Shown here piece by piece: positions 1-9,361 of a stretch of DNA of 20,845 nt. The position numbers and the translations under genes are program-made. The stretch's first letter is position 1; every line of letters starts with the position of its first letter. The notes below the pieces were generated by a model, which saw nothing but the letters and a program-made list of their open reading frames with translations, ran no database searches and was not told the DNA's origin. Origin of the DNA: Alphaproteobacteria bacterium (GTDB taxonomy: Bacteria; Pseudomonadota; Alphaproteobacteria; Rs-D84). The DNA is taken from NCBI GenBank assembly GCA_017383325.1, contig JAFNYG010000009.1:1-20845 (forward strand), in the 5' to 3' direction.

Positions 1-1923
1 AACCGCAAAATCTTTCACATTTGCCCACAATGATGCGGTCGCCGCGGGGCTGGCCCCATCTGCAACGGAACCGATATTTTTACTGCGACAATTCCACGGG
101 AACCCCATCGTACCCGCCGACGGCGTACACAATTCAACCACATAATTGTCAATCGCGGTTATACATCCTTCGGCCACACGTGTACTATCAACAGTATCAA
201 CAAATTCCAACAAAGCCGTCAAACCACAACGCGATGTCAACCTACCTGTTTCTGGGTCAAACTTGCACTGCGCGCCATCGTATAACGCCGCACAACGTGT
301 CACACGTTCTTCGCACATCGCTTTGGACGCATACCCCGACAAAGCCCCCGCAGTCTTCGCTGTTGTATTATCAAAATCCTTTAATGCATTTGACTGGGTG
401 TCATAACATTCGACCATCGTACTTACGCACGACATTTTGGTTTCTTCGATAAGATTTTCCTGTGCCTGGGCAATTTCAATCAACGCACTGCGTTTAAATT
501 CTGTCCAAACAACATCCGAAATATCACGACAAGTATCCAGTGCCGACGTGGCAAACATCTTCTTCTCGTCCAAATATTTGTTGTAATTTGGATTGTCTCC
601 CAATACATCCATACCACCTGTCAACGTAATTTGTTCCGTTAACTTAAACAAAGATGGGTCATACGTCACTTCACCTGTTGTGGCACTGACATATTTACCT
701 GTATAGTCCAAACAACGTTTATAATTTGCACCACATGCAACATCCGCCGTCAATGCGGTCTTCACTTTGGATATACATTCATTAACATCTGCGGAATTAT
801 GCGCACGATATTCTTCCAGACGCGCTTCGCGTAAAATCTTTTCCGCCTGACGCACAGTCTGCATAACCCCTTCGCGTTTTGAATTTAAATTCTTTTCATA
901 CGCATTGCAATCCTGGGCAATCATAATACCATATGCACTGGTTGCCATATTCAACGTCGCATCATTTTCGCACTGTTCCGCGATTAATTGCAGACACTGT
1001 TTATTTGATGCATTAAACAAATCCTGACCTTCTAATGACGTCAAATCGACACCCGTTCCAGTATCAAATATTGACGCCCCATCACCGCCCCAAATGTCAT
1101 CAACATCCGCAGTAAAATCAACCGATATAATCCCCAGATCTTTTGCAGTGTCTTTTGTCTTCTTTTTCCCAGACAGCAAATCACTAATTTCATTCAATAT
1201 ATTTTGTGCCGCGCTGGTATCATTTTTTATCGCCGCCTCGCCAACTGTTGCGGAATACATTGCATCAACCTCAGCCGCGGTTTTATCAACAGCATTCAGG
1301 TTATCATCTTCGAACCGCATCAACAGTAATTTTGCCTCATCCAACGCATCTTCTGTATTACGAAAATCTATGAACTTTGGACTGCAATAACATCTGCGAT
1401 ACTTGTCATTTGCATTTGCACAAAACTGATCCATGCATGTTGCGTATGCATCACGACATTTGACATAGCCGCCACCAATTTTCGACACATCATTAAATAC
1501 CGCCGTTGCGCGTGCCACAGATGCCGACCGCGCCAACCCTGCATTTGAAACCGCGCCCACACGACGTGAATTATTCAACCCGGTGCGTTCCAGCGTCGCA
1601 CTGCGCACATTTCGCTCCACAGCATTCGCAGAAACATTTGCCGCACTGCGTGCCAACCGCGGAGTTGTTGCCGCCCGCACAGCGACATTCTTGCGCGCTG
1701 CAGACCGCGCACTGGTTGCGCTGTCATAGACATCGGTACGCACCCCCACATTTCCCGTCGCACGATGTGACGCCGCACTGTTCGCGACCACACTGCGCGG
1801 ATTTTGCATCTGGGCTGCACACACATCAGACGCAAAAAACACGGCCACAAACAACGCATAAAATCGAATAAAATTATAAAACAAATGTCTCAACTTAATT
1901 CTCTCTTTCTTGCATTTTATCAT
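1..1923 (-). CDS. Large secreted protein with repeated C-x6-C motifs, function unknown (3' end outside window)
   Basis: An uninterrupted frame gives 641 residues and leaves the window without a stop, so the C-terminus is missing. I chose the ATG at 1923, preceded by ACGGAAAA; a TTG at 1893 behind GAGAG is an alternative. The N-terminus is basic, followed by a hydrophobic stretch (about residues 16-33) and a V-C-A cleavage site near residue 36, so export to the periplasm or beyond is likely. Residues about 40-145 are rich in Ala, Arg and Ser with recurrent (A/V)RSA elements and look disordered. The rest is acidic, probably helical, and carries cysteine pairs spaced C-x6-C at residues 156-163, 397-404, 499-506 and 537-544, plus C-x7-C at 310-318. 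I recognise no family. It lies 27 bases behind the 126-residue gene, so it is probably the last or a late gene of the dnaE-rsmH operon. Confidence 0.8.
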   Translation of the reverse strand, partial: MIKCKKERIKLRHLFYNFIRFYALFVAVFFASDVCAAQMQNPRSVVANSAASHRATGNVGVRTDVYDSATSARSAARKNVAVRAATTPRLARSAANVSANAVERNVRSATLERTGLNNSRRVGAVSNAGLARSASVARATAVFNDVSKIGGGYVKCRDAYATCMDQFCANANDKYRRCYCSPKFIDFRNTEDALDEAKLLLMRFEDDNLNAVDKTAAEVDAMYSATVGEAAIKNDTSAAQNILNEISDLLSGKKKTKDTAKDLGIISVDFTADVDDIWGGDGASIFDTGTGVDLTSLEGQDLFNASNKQCLQLIAEQCENDATLNMATSAYGIMIAQDCNAYEKNLNSKREGVMQTVRQAEKILREARLEEYRAHNSADVNECISKVKTALTADVACGANYKRCLDYTGKYVSATTGEVTYDPSLFKLTEQITLTGGMDVLGDNPNYNKYLDEKKMFATSALDTCRDISDVVWTEFKRSALIEIAQAQENLIEETKMSCVSTMVECYDTQSNALKDFDNTTAKTAGALSGYASKAMCEERVTRCAALYDGAQCKFDPETGRLTSRCGLTALLEFVDTVDSTRVAEGCITAIDNYVVELCTPSAGTMGFPWNCRSKNIGSVADGASPAATASLWANVKDFAV

Positions 1924-1950
1924 TTTTTCCGTATCTGAATCAATACTTAA

Positions 1951-2331
1951 TTACACTTCGATTCCATAAATTGTTGCCAAATACAGAACATATGCCTCGT
2001 ACGCCTTGTCATACATGCTGTACGCATTGCGGCGATCATTTTTTTTCAACGCCACATCCGCATTTTTCATCTGCTGTGCAAATTCCCCCAGCGCCATCCG
2101 CGCCACACTGCACGCCGCCTTATCATCTTTTATTTTCGCCAGCATCGGCGCCATTAATTTTTCATGAACCGCACCCACCATGCGACCAATCTCACTGTCT
2201 GGCACGAAATCTTCAATTGCGACCAGATTCATCAGTGCAATTGCCAAATCTTGATCCGCCGACAAATCCTTTGGGTTGACCTTTTTAGACCTGTCTACAC
2301 TTTCAACCATATTTTTTACAGACCGCTTCAT
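1951..2331 (-). CDS. Hypothetical helical protein, 126 aa
   Basis: The product is a soluble protein without signal peptide, membrane segment or cysteine cluster (one Cys). It is rich in Ala, Asp, Lys and Met and looks all-helical. Near the C-terminus, residues about 95-120 (KKNDRRNAYSMYDKAYEAY) resemble a single TPR-like helix pair, but one repeat is not enough to claim the family. The ATG at 2331 sits 9 bases after the rsmH stop, and the ribosome-binding signal is weak (GTGAG overlapping the rsmH stop). In many bacteria the gene after rsmH is ftsL; this protein lacks the single N-terminal membrane helix of FtsL, so I do not call it that. Codon use and strand match its neighbours, which supports a real gene. 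The function is unknown. Confidence 0.75.
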   Translation of the reverse strand: MKRSVKNMVESVDRSKKVNPKDLSADQDLAIALMNLVAIEDFVPDSEIGRMVGAVHEKLMAPMLAKIKDDKAACSVARMALGEFAQQMKNADVALKKNDRRNAYSMYDKAYEAYVLYLATIYGIEV

Positions 2332-2340
2332 GCTTTACGC

Positions 2341-3195
2341 TCACTTTTTTATTACGCCACGCATATGCGCCGAACGCGCACGTGAATTATTTTGCAACTC
2401 TGCCTCGTCCGGCAATACAGTTTTAATCAAATCAAACGGCGCCCCCTTTACCACAGGCATACGCGGATCCCCCGGCGCAACCGTCCACGAACGAAATGTA
2501 TTCTTAACAATTCTGTCTTCCAGTGAATGGAATGTCACACAGATACATTTCCCACCAGGAACCAATAAATCGGGCACCGCGGCCAGCGCCCGTTCAACTT
2601 CGCCCATTTCATCGTTTACCGCAATTCGCAATGCCTGGAACACCGGTGCAATATCACGCGGATTGTGAATCAAATCGCGTAATTGAAACGTGGTCTCGGG
2701 GCAGGTCGCCTTGACAGCACGTGCCAAAACATTTGCTTTTTTTACATCGCCATACTTCTGCAAAACATGAGCCAATTCTGAAACTGACATTTGTTCAATC
2801 AATTGTGCTGCAGTTATTCCATTTTGTTCCATTCGCATATCCAGTGGCGCATCTGCCCGGAACGAAAATCCACGCTCTGGATTATCGATTTGCATAGACG
2901 AAATTCCCAAATCGAACACAACCGCATCAACCAACTGTTCTAAATCAGCAATATTGGAAAATGGACACGGCACAAATCTAAATCGCGCACCATATTCCGC
3001 CACCAACACCTGTGCATCAGCTACAACATTTGGGTCACGATCAAACGCGATAACATTTGCCCCACGCGTCAAAAATGCCCGACTGTATCCACCCGCCCCA
3101 AACGTGCAATCAACAACCGTTTTGCCATTAATATCGCCCAATGCGTCCAACACCGCATCTAACAACACCGGAATATGTTTTTGTATTGTCGACAT
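2341..3195 (-). CDS. rsmH: 16S rRNA (cytosine-1402-N4)-methyltransferase RsmH
   Basis: RsmH (MraW) transfers a methyl group from S-adenosylmethionine to N4 of C1402 in the P-site region of 16S rRNA. The 284-residue product has the start HIPVLLDAV (7-15), the SAM-binding loop DCTFGAGGYSRAF (29-41), the acidic FDRDP (51-55), the DLGISSMQID block (95-104) followed by PERGFSF and PLDMRM, and the late motif VTFHSLEDR (about 220-228). The ending NSRARSA is also typical of the family. The length is slightly below the usual 300-315. The ATG at 3195 is preceded by GAGGTGGAA formed from the end of dnaE, so the two genes are probably translationally linked. The gene usually heads the cell-division cluster (mraZ-rsmH-ftsL-ftsI); here it follows dnaE and no division gene is nearby. 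Confidence 0.96.
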   Translation of the reverse strand: MSTIQKHIPVLLDAVLDALGDINGKTVVDCTFGAGGYSRAFLTRGANVIAFDRDPNVVADAQVLVAEYGARFRFVPCPFSNIADLEQLVDAVVFDLGISSMQIDNPERGFSFRADAPLDMRMEQNGITAAQLIEQMSVSELAHVLQKYGDVKKANVLARAVKATCPETTFQLRDLIHNPRDIAPVFQALRIAVNDEMGEVERALAAVPDLLVPGGKCICVTFHSLEDRIVKNTFRSWTVAPGDPRMPVVKGAPFDLIKTVLPDEAELQNNSRARSAHMRGVIKK

Positions 3196-3199
3196 AACT

Positions 3200-6100
3200 T
3201 TATTCCACCTCTACCTTAATTCCCAACGCAACCAAATCTGCAACCGTTGTCGCGCCCAATTCAACGCCACCCGGCAACGCCACCGTCGCAGTTTTTTCTG
3301 CACCATGCAATATTAATTCTACGCGTGTATATCCACGGGGCAGGGCCACAATCGCCTTTTTCACATCCTGCAACACTGCACCATCACGAATATCCAGTGT
3401 AATTTTCTTGGCAATCTTGGCCACCCATTGATTCAATGAAATAATAGAATCTACAAATATTGACACCCTGTCATCTCGATTAGACGTCTTGCCAGAAATT
3501 AAAACAACGCTTTCATTTGCCAGCGTCTGTGCAAACTCGATTGCCGCATCACCAAACGCCACCGCATCAATATTACCCGCACTGTCTGATGCATTGATTG
3601 TTATCATTTCTTTGCCTGTCTTGGTACGACGGCGGCTGAATGAATTTACATTTGCGGCAATTTGTACCGGCTTTCTGTCACCCAGCGATTCCAAAGTCGC
3701 ACTGGTTGCCAAATTTGCACGCGCAATTAAATGTTTATACTGATCCAACGGATGTGCAGAAATATAGAACCCCAACGCAGACAATTCATTTTCCAGTTTC
3801 TGTCCAAATGTCCACGGCTCTGTTTTCGGCAAATTCTTATGCAATCTGTCTTCGGACACGTCATCTTCAACGGTATTTGCAAACAGCGACAACATATTCG
3901 CACCATCTTTGGATTTAGCCGCATACGACAAAATCGCATCTGCATTCATATAGATTAATGCCCGATTTGGTTCCAGCGAATCCAGGACCCCGGTTTTTGC
4001 AAACGCTTCTAATATTCGTTTATTCATTATTGGGGCACACCGCTTTGCAAAATCAGTCAAATTTTTAAATTTCCCATTTGCATTACGTTCCGCCACAATC
4101 GCATCCGTCGCAACAGTGCCAACCCCCTTCAACGCAGCCAACCCATAGATAATTTTCCCATCGCGCACCGTAAACAACGATTCGCTTTCATTAATATCTG
4201 GCGCAACAATTTGAATACCAAAATTCGCCTTGGCATCATCTACGAATATTGCCAATTGATCAGTATCATTCAAATTACTGGACATAGATGCCGCCAAAAA
4301 TTCCGGCGTATAATTAGCCTTTAGATACGCGCATTGATTTGCGACAATCGAATACGCAATCGCATGCGACTTGTTAAACGCATACTTGGCAAAATCTTTG
4401 AACTTTTCCCACAAATCTTTGGCGGTTGCACGGTCCAGTGTACCTTCTTTTTCGCACCCTTCATAGAATTTTCCCTCTAATTCATCCAACATGGCAATTA
4501 TCTTTTTACCCATGGCCTTGCGCACGTTGTCCGATTGTCCACGTGTAAACCCTGCCAGCACGCGCGTCAATTGCATAACCTGTTCCTGGTATACAATAAT
4601 GCCGTATGTTTCCTTTAAAATTGGGATTGCGCGTTCGTGTACATATTCAATTTCTTCTTCGCCATGCATACGTGCGATAAATTGCGGAATAAATGCGATT
4701 GGCCCTGGACGATTCAGAGCATTCAACGCAGAAATTTCCAAGAAATTGGTTGGATGCATTTTGCGCAGTGTCTGCTGAACAAATGGCGCATCAAATTGGA
4801 ATATACCTTCGGTCAGCCCCTGTTGCCACAAATGCATAGTTTTTGGATCATCCGTCGGAATTTGATCCAAATCAATATTGATACCGCGCGTCTGTTGAAT
4901 CAGTCGCGTTGCATACTTCAACACGACCAGTGTTTCCAGCCCCAAAAAGTCAAACTTAATCAATCCCGACTTTTCCAAATACTTGCCATCAAATTGACAC
5001 GACGGCAACGGGTTGGCCGGATCACGGTATACGGGCGCAATCTTGGTTGTTGGGCGGTCACCAATAACGACACCGCACGCATGTTGTCCCAGATTTCGCA
5101 GACTGCCTTCTAATTCTTCTGCGACGGTCACAACCTTGTTTAAATCTTCATCGTTATTTAAAATATTTTGAATTTCTGCAGACATTCCAACCGCATCTTT
5201 CAACGTCTTGGCATCCTGGGGAATCAGCTTTGACAGTCTGTCTGACTTAGAATAGGGCATACCATACACACGCCCAATATCACGAATTGCACCACGCGCC
5301 TGCAACGATCCAAATGTTATGATACGACACACGGAATCATGCCCATATTTATCACACACATATGCCAACACGCGTTCAATACCTGTCGGTTCAAAATCCA
5401 CGTCAAAGTCCGGCATAGAAATACGATCTGGGTTCAAAAAACGTTCAAACAGCAACCCATATTTCAACGGATCTACATTTGTAATCCCCAGCGCCCACGC
5501 CACAATCGACCCTGCGCCCGAACCACGCCCAGGCCCCGTCAAAACGTCATTATTTCTGCACCAATCAATATAATCTGCCACAATCAAGAAATACCCAGGG
5601 AACCCCATCCCAATAATAACCCCCAGTTCAAATTCAGCCTGGTCATAATACGGTTGTGTATCGGTAATCCCATGTTGTTCCAATCTGCGCTTTAATCCGT
5701 TCATCGTATTGTCACGCAGCATTTGACATTCTGTTTCCAAATCATCACCAAATCGTGGCAACAATGGCTTTTCATGAACATTCACCATAAAACCACAGCG
5801 TTGGGCAATCAAAACAGTATTTTCAATCGCCTCAGGCAGGTCCGAGAAAATTTCCGACATTTCTTCATACGATTTAAAATATTGTTCCGATGATTTTCTG
5901 GGGCGTTCCGGGTCAATAACCTTGGTTTGCCCTAAAACACAGCTCAGCGCATCGGCCGGCTCATAATCTTTATCAGACGCGAAACACACATCATTCGTCG
6001 CAACAATTGGTATATTAAGCTCGCGCGCCACACCCAAGAAAATCGGTTCTGTCTTAATCTCGTCCTCCAATCCATGACGCTGAATTTCCATATAAAACCG

Positions 6101-6607
6101 ATTACCAAATATATCCAAAAATCGTTTTGCGTATTCACGCGCCAATCCATCCTGGGCATTTAATACCGCCATTCCGATTGGCCCCAAATGCGCCCCAGAC
6201 AAACAAATCAAACCATCACTGTGCGATGCCAATTCATCAAATGAAATATGCGCCCCCAAATGATGATTTTCGCCCCGCATATACATAACTCGATTTAATT
6301 CACACAGATTCAAATATCCTGTGTGATTTTGCGCCAACAAAACAATTTTAGACAACGAACCGGCGCGCAATATTTTTGGATCTGCGGCATGATGATTTAA
6401 CGAAATCTCCACCCCAATAATCGGTTGCAGTTTATTAGACGGCATAACATCAGAAAATTCGGCACACCCCGACATCAGGTTCGTATCTGTTAACGCGCAC
6501 GCTGTCATCCCCGCCGCCATGCACAATTTTGGTATTTGCTTAATTGTCAGTGTACTGGCCCCCACCGAAAATCGTGAATGTGTACGAAGATGAACAAACT
6601 GCCCCAT
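3200..6607 (-). CDS. dnaE: DNA polymerase III alpha subunit DnaE
   Basis: This is the replicative polymerase catalytic subunit, 1135 residues, close to the usual 1130-1170. It begins with a PHP domain (HLRTHSRFS, residues 6-14; ALTDTNLMSG, about 38-47) in which several metal-binding His/Asp positions are absent, as in E. coli, so proofreading probably relies on a separate DnaQ. The palm has GPGRGSGAGS (about 358-367) and the catalytic PDFDVDF (about 399-405). Further on come LGQHACG, the fingers motif DNVRKAMGKK, a helix-hairpin-helix around LKGVGTVATDAI, and a C-terminal OB-fold (from about residue 990). The ATG at 6607 has a good ribosome-binding site (GGAAAAGGGG). Its stop is 4 bases before rsmH. 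Only 66 bases separate it from secA; I see no clear promoter there, so expression may come from a weak promoter or read-through. Confidence 0.97.
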   Translation of the reverse strand: MGQFVHLRTHSRFSVGASTLTIKQIPKLCMAAGMTACALTDTNLMSGCAEFSDVMPSNKLQPIIGVEISLNHHAADPKILRAGSLSKIVLLAQNHTGYLNLCELNRVMYMRGENHHLGAHISFDELASHSDGLICLSGAHLGPIGMAVLNAQDGLAREYAKRFLDIFGNRFYMEIQRHGLEDEIKTEPIFLGVARELNIPIVATNDVCFASDKDYEPADALSCVLGQTKVIDPERPRKSSEQYFKSYEEMSEIFSDLPEAIENTVLIAQRCGFMVNVHEKPLLPRFGDDLETECQMLRDNTMNGLKRRLEQHGITDTQPYYDQAEFELGVIIGMGFPGYFLIVADYIDWCRNNDVLTGPGRGSGAGSIVAWALGITNVDPLKYGLLFERFLNPDRISMPDFDVDFEPTGIERVLAYVCDKYGHDSVCRIITFGSLQARGAIRDIGRVYGMPYSKSDRLSKLIPQDAKTLKDAVGMSAEIQNILNNDEDLNKVVTVAEELEGSLRNLGQHACGVVIGDRPTTKIAPVYRDPANPLPSCQFDGKYLEKSGLIKFDFLGLETLVVLKYATRLIQQTRGINIDLDQIPTDDPKTMHLWQQGLTEGIFQFDAPFVQQTLRKMHPTNFLEISALNALNRPGPIAFIPQFIARMHGEEEIEYVHERAIPILKETYGIIVYQEQVMQLTRVLAGFTRGQSDNVRKAMGKKIIAMLDELEGKFYEGCEKEGTLDRATAKDLWEKFKDFAKYAFNKSHAIAYSIVANQCAYLKANYTPEFLAASMSSNLNDTDQLAIFVDDAKANFGIQIVAPDINESESLFTVRDGKIIYGLAALKGVGTVATDAIVAERNANGKFKNLTDFAKRCAPIMNKRILEAFAKTGVLDSLEPNRALIYMNADAILSYAAKSKDGANMLSLFANTVEDDVSEDRLHKNLPKTEPWTFGQKLENELSALGFYISAHPLDQYKHLIARANLATSATLESLGDRKPVQIAANVNSFSRRRTKTGKEMITINASDSAGNIDAVAFGDAAIEFAQTLANESVVLISGKTSNRDDRVSIFVDSIISLNQWVAKIAKKITLDIRDGAVLQDVKKAIVALPRGYTRVELILHGAEKTATVALPGGVELGATTVADLVALGIKVEVE

Positions 6608-6653
6608 AACCCCTTTTCCTTTATATATTTATGCAAAACAACAAAAAAACACA

Positions 6654-6687
6654 GAAAATTGCACTAATTTTATTTAGTGCAATTTTC
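6654..6687 (-). terminator. Rho-independent terminator of secA, overlapping its stop codon
   Basis: A perfect 14-bp inverted repeat (arms 6654-6667 and 6674-6687, 6-base loop) is followed on the minus strand, after five bases, by a run of seven T. One arm encodes the last codons of secA and its TAA (6674-6676). The stem is AT-rich, so termination may be incomplete, leaving some read-through into dnaE. Confidence 0.7.
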
Positions 6688-9286
6688 CACAACAATGCTT
6701 GAATTTCTGGCCAGACCCACATGGACACGGCGCGTTACGACGATTGTCACTGCCTGTGGCCTGATTTAGTCCTGCATCATGTTTTGCACGTTCGGCCTCG
6801 GTTGCAGCAACATCATCACGTGTCAATTCCATGCGACAGATATATGAAATCGACATGATTTTAAAGTTATTAACCGTATTCTTAAACAAATCCAATGCTT
6901 CACGCTTGTATTCGTACAGCGGATTTTTCTGTGCATATCCACGCAATCCAATTGCGCTTTGCAAATAATCCATCTGCTGCAAGTGCTTTTTCCACACTGC
7001 ATCCAACGCCCCCAGCATCATTTGACGCGATGCCATATGCATCAATTCTGCGCCATATTTTGCCGCCTGCTGTTCATATCTGCGCATTGCCAGATTAACC
7101 AGTGTTTCATACGCCTTGCGTTCTGTAATTTGTTCATCAGATTTCCACTTTTCTATATCGGTAATATCCAACGCGAACACACGCATCATCGCATTATGAA
7201 TACCATTCAAATTCCAATCTGCTGGCAAAGATTTTTCTGGGATATTGTTTTCGCATATAATTTCAACAACATCCCCAATCATTTCCATGGCTAACGGTTT
7301 CAGATCATCTGACGTCATCAAATCATCGCGTTGTTTATAAATAACAGTTCGCTGTTCGTTCGCGACATCATCATATTTCAACAGTTCTTTACGCGCTTCG
7401 AAATATCTGGTTTCTACACGTTTCTGCGCTTTCTCTAACGCTTTGGTAATCCATGGATGTGTAATTGCTTCGCCTGTCTTCAACCCCAATGTTGTCAACA
7501 TTCCCTGCAAACGCGCCGCGCCAAAAATGCGCATCAAATCATCATCCAGCGCCAAAAAGAACTTAGAATCGCCTGGATCACCTTGGCGTCCAGAACGCCC
7601 GCGCAACTGGTTGTCGATACGGCGCGACTCGTGACGTTCGGTCCCAATAACATATAACCCACCGGCATCCAGTACCATCTTCTTATTGGCTTCGATTGTC
7701 GCATAGATTTCTTTCTTTTTATCTTCGAAATCAGGCGCATTTTCATCCAGCGCCGCAATCAACTCTTCGGCATTACCACCCAACTTAATATCTGTACCAC
7801 GTCCCGCCATATTTGTTGCGATTGTAACAGCCCCCGGCGCACCCGCCTGCGCAACAATCTTTGCCTCAGACTCGTGCTGTTTTGCATTCAAAACCGCTGG
7901 CATTATTCCCAACTTCTTGCGAACAATTGCGGCCAACTCTTCGGATTTTTCAATCGACACCGTCCCAACCAACACAGGCTGTTTTCTGGCCACACACTCA
8001 GAAATCTGTTTTAAAATCGCGTCATATTTTTCATCTTTGTTACGATAAATTTCATCATGATGGTCATTACGTGCAACCGGACGATTTGTTGGAATTGACA
8101 CCACACGCAATTTATAAATTTCTTCAAACTCTGCTGCCTCTGTCATGGCTGTCCCCGTCATACCTGACAACGTCGGATACAAACGGAACAGATTCTGATA
8201 CGAAATACTGGACACAGTTTGATTTTCTGGCTGAACCTTAACATGTTCTTTGGCCTCAATCGCCTGATGCAGCCCCTTGCCAAATCGACGGCCACTCATC
8301 ACGCGTCCCGTAAATTCATCAACAATCAAAATTTCACCGTTACGCACAACATAGTTCACATTTTTCTGATACAAATGATGTGCCAACAAAGACTGCTGAA
8401 TATGCATAACCAACGCGGCATTTTCAGACGCATATAAATTATCCCCCACTAACAACCCCGCGTCTTTTAACAGTCGCGTTGCGTTATCAACACCACCTTC
8501 GGTCAGCGTCACATGTCTGTCTTTTTCATCTTTTTTAAAATCTGCATCTGTGAACTGCGCAACAACCGCATCAACCTTGGCATACAGTTCGCTGGTATCT
8601 TCGGCTGGTCCTGAAATAATCAATGGCGTGCGCGCCTCATCAATCAAAATACTGTCTACTTCGTCAACAATCGCATAAAAGAACGGACGCAAAACCTGTT
8701 GTTTTTTACTAAACTTCATATTGTCGCGCAGATAATCAAATCCCAATTCAGAATTCGTCACATACGTGATATCGCACGCATACGCAGCCCGTCTTTCTTC
8801 GTCCGTCATATCATGCTGAACAATACCAACCGTCATCCCCAAGAATCTATAAACTTCGCCCATCCAATTCGCGTCACGTGATGCCAAATAATCATTAACA
8901 GTAATCAGATGTGCCCCCTTGCCATACAGGGCCTTTAGATACATTGCCAACGTCGCAACCAACGTTTTCCCTTCGCCCGTTTTCATTTCTGCGATTTGCC
9001 CATTGGTCAGCACCATACCACCAATCATCTGAACATTAAAATGGCGCAATCCAATTGTACGAATTGACGCTTCGCGCACCAATGCGAACGCATCCGGCAG
9101 TATATCTTTTTCCTTGTCACCTGCGGCCAAGCGCGCGCGTAAAACATCTGTCTGACCGCGCAACTCTTCATCCGTCATTGCGTGATACTTTGGCTCTAAA
9201 TCATTAATCAAAGACACCGTCTTATCATAACTTTTGACCAGTCTGTCATTTGCAGACCCCAATAACATACCTAATATATTTTTCAT
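6674..9286 (-). CDS. secA: Preprotein translocase ATPase SecA
   Basis: SecA is the motor that drives unfolded preproteins through SecYEG using ATP. The start is set at the ATG at 9286 (MKNILGMLLG, the expected N-terminus) with AAGGAAAAAGG upstream; an in-frame extension to 9343 adds 19 residues that match no SecA and is rejected. The product has 870 residues. Visible motifs are Walker A KTGEGKT (102-108), Walker B-type VDEVDSILIDEART (207-220), TGRVMSGRRFGKGLHQAIEAKE in the substrate-binding region, GMTGTA, TNMAGRGTDIKLGG, and RQGDPGDSKFFL of the second nucleotide-binding fold. The C-terminus carries the SEC-C zinc motif CPCGSGQKFKHCC (Cys 854, 856, 865, 866), which in other bacteria binds SecB and phospholipid. 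It is transcribed divergently from the 71-residue gene. Confidence 0.98.
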   Translation of the reverse strand: MKNILGMLLGSANDRLVKSYDKTVSLINDLEPKYHAMTDEELRGQTDVLRARLAAGDKEKDILPDAFALVREASIRTIGLRHFNVQMIGGMVLTNGQIAEMKTGEGKTLVATLAMYLKALYGKGAHLITVNDYLASRDANWMGEVYRFLGMTVGIVQHDMTDEERRAAYACDITYVTNSELGFDYLRDNMKFSKKQQVLRPFFYAIVDEVDSILIDEARTPLIISGPAEDTSELYAKVDAVVAQFTDADFKKDEKDRHVTLTEGGVDNATRLLKDAGLLVGDNLYASENAALVMHIQQSLLAHHLYQKNVNYVVRNGEILIVDEFTGRVMSGRRFGKGLHQAIEAKEHVKVQPENQTVSSISYQNLFRLYPTLSGMTGTAMTEAAEFEEIYKLRVVSIPTNRPVARNDHHDEIYRNKDEKYDAILKQISECVARKQPVLVGTVSIEKSEELAAIVRKKLGIMPAVLNAKQHESEAKIVAQAGAPGAVTIATNMAGRGTDIKLGGNAEELIAALDENAPDFEDKKKEIYATIEANKKMVLDAGGLYVIGTERHESRRIDNQLRGRSGRQGDPGDSKFFLALDDDLMRIFGAARLQGMLTTLGLKTGEAITHPWITKALEKAQKRVETRYFEARKELLKYDDVANEQRTVIYKQRDDLMTSDDLKPLAMEMIGDVVEIICENNIPEKSLPADWNLNGIHNAMMRVFALDITDIEKWKSDEQITERKAYETLVNLAMRRYEQQAAKYGAELMHMASRQMMLGALDAVWKKHLQQMDYLQSAIGLRGYAQKNPLYEYKREALDLFKNTVNNFKIMSISYICRMELTRDDVAATEAERAKHDAGLNQATGSDNRRNAPCPCGSGQKFKHCCGKLH

Positions 9287-9314
9287 TACCTTTTTCCTTA
9301 CTTTTATCACGAAA

Positions 9315-9343
9315 TATATAGCAATTTTGCGCCTTGCGGTCAA
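9315..9343 (-). promoter_or_regulatory. Predicted sigma70-type promoter of secA
   Basis: On the minus strand, TTGACC (9343-9338) and TATATA (9320-9315) are separated by 17 bases, close to the vegetative consensus. The start of transcription would lie about 20 bases before the secA ATG, after the AAGG ribosome-binding site or just at it, so the leader would be very short. Confidence 0.5.
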
Positions 9344-9361
9344 GATACTTTATGATATAAT
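9334..9361 (+). promoter_or_regulatory. Predicted promoter for the 71-residue gene, overlapping the secA promoter
   Basis: TTGCGG (9334-9339) and a perfect TATAAT (9356-9361) are 16 bases apart. Its -35 overlaps the -35 of the opposite secA promoter, so the two are likely to compete. A second candidate on the same strand is the extended -10 element TGATAGAAT (9403-9411), which would give a leader of about 30 bases. Confidence 0.45.

Noticed and set aside
21..452. Plus-strand open frames at the left edge, and 1506-1871
   Set aside because: They are antisense to the continuous minus-strand frame and have Thr/His/Pro-rich shadow composition.
1368..1859. Minus-strand frames at 1368-1562 and 1575-1859 with many Cys, Trp and Arg residues
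   Set aside because: They lie out of frame inside the large secreted-protein gene, whose own frame is open through the region and starts with a credible signal peptide.
3200..6607. Degenerate PHP domain in DnaE as a sign of unusual fidelity
   Set aside because: Loss of metal ligands in this domain is common in DnaE of proteobacteria, including E. coli, which uses DnaQ.
9287..9343. Upstream in-frame start for secA
   Set aside because: It adds 19 residues not found in SecA, and the ATG at 9286 has the better ribosome-binding site and the expected N-terminus; the extension also covers the predicted promoter.
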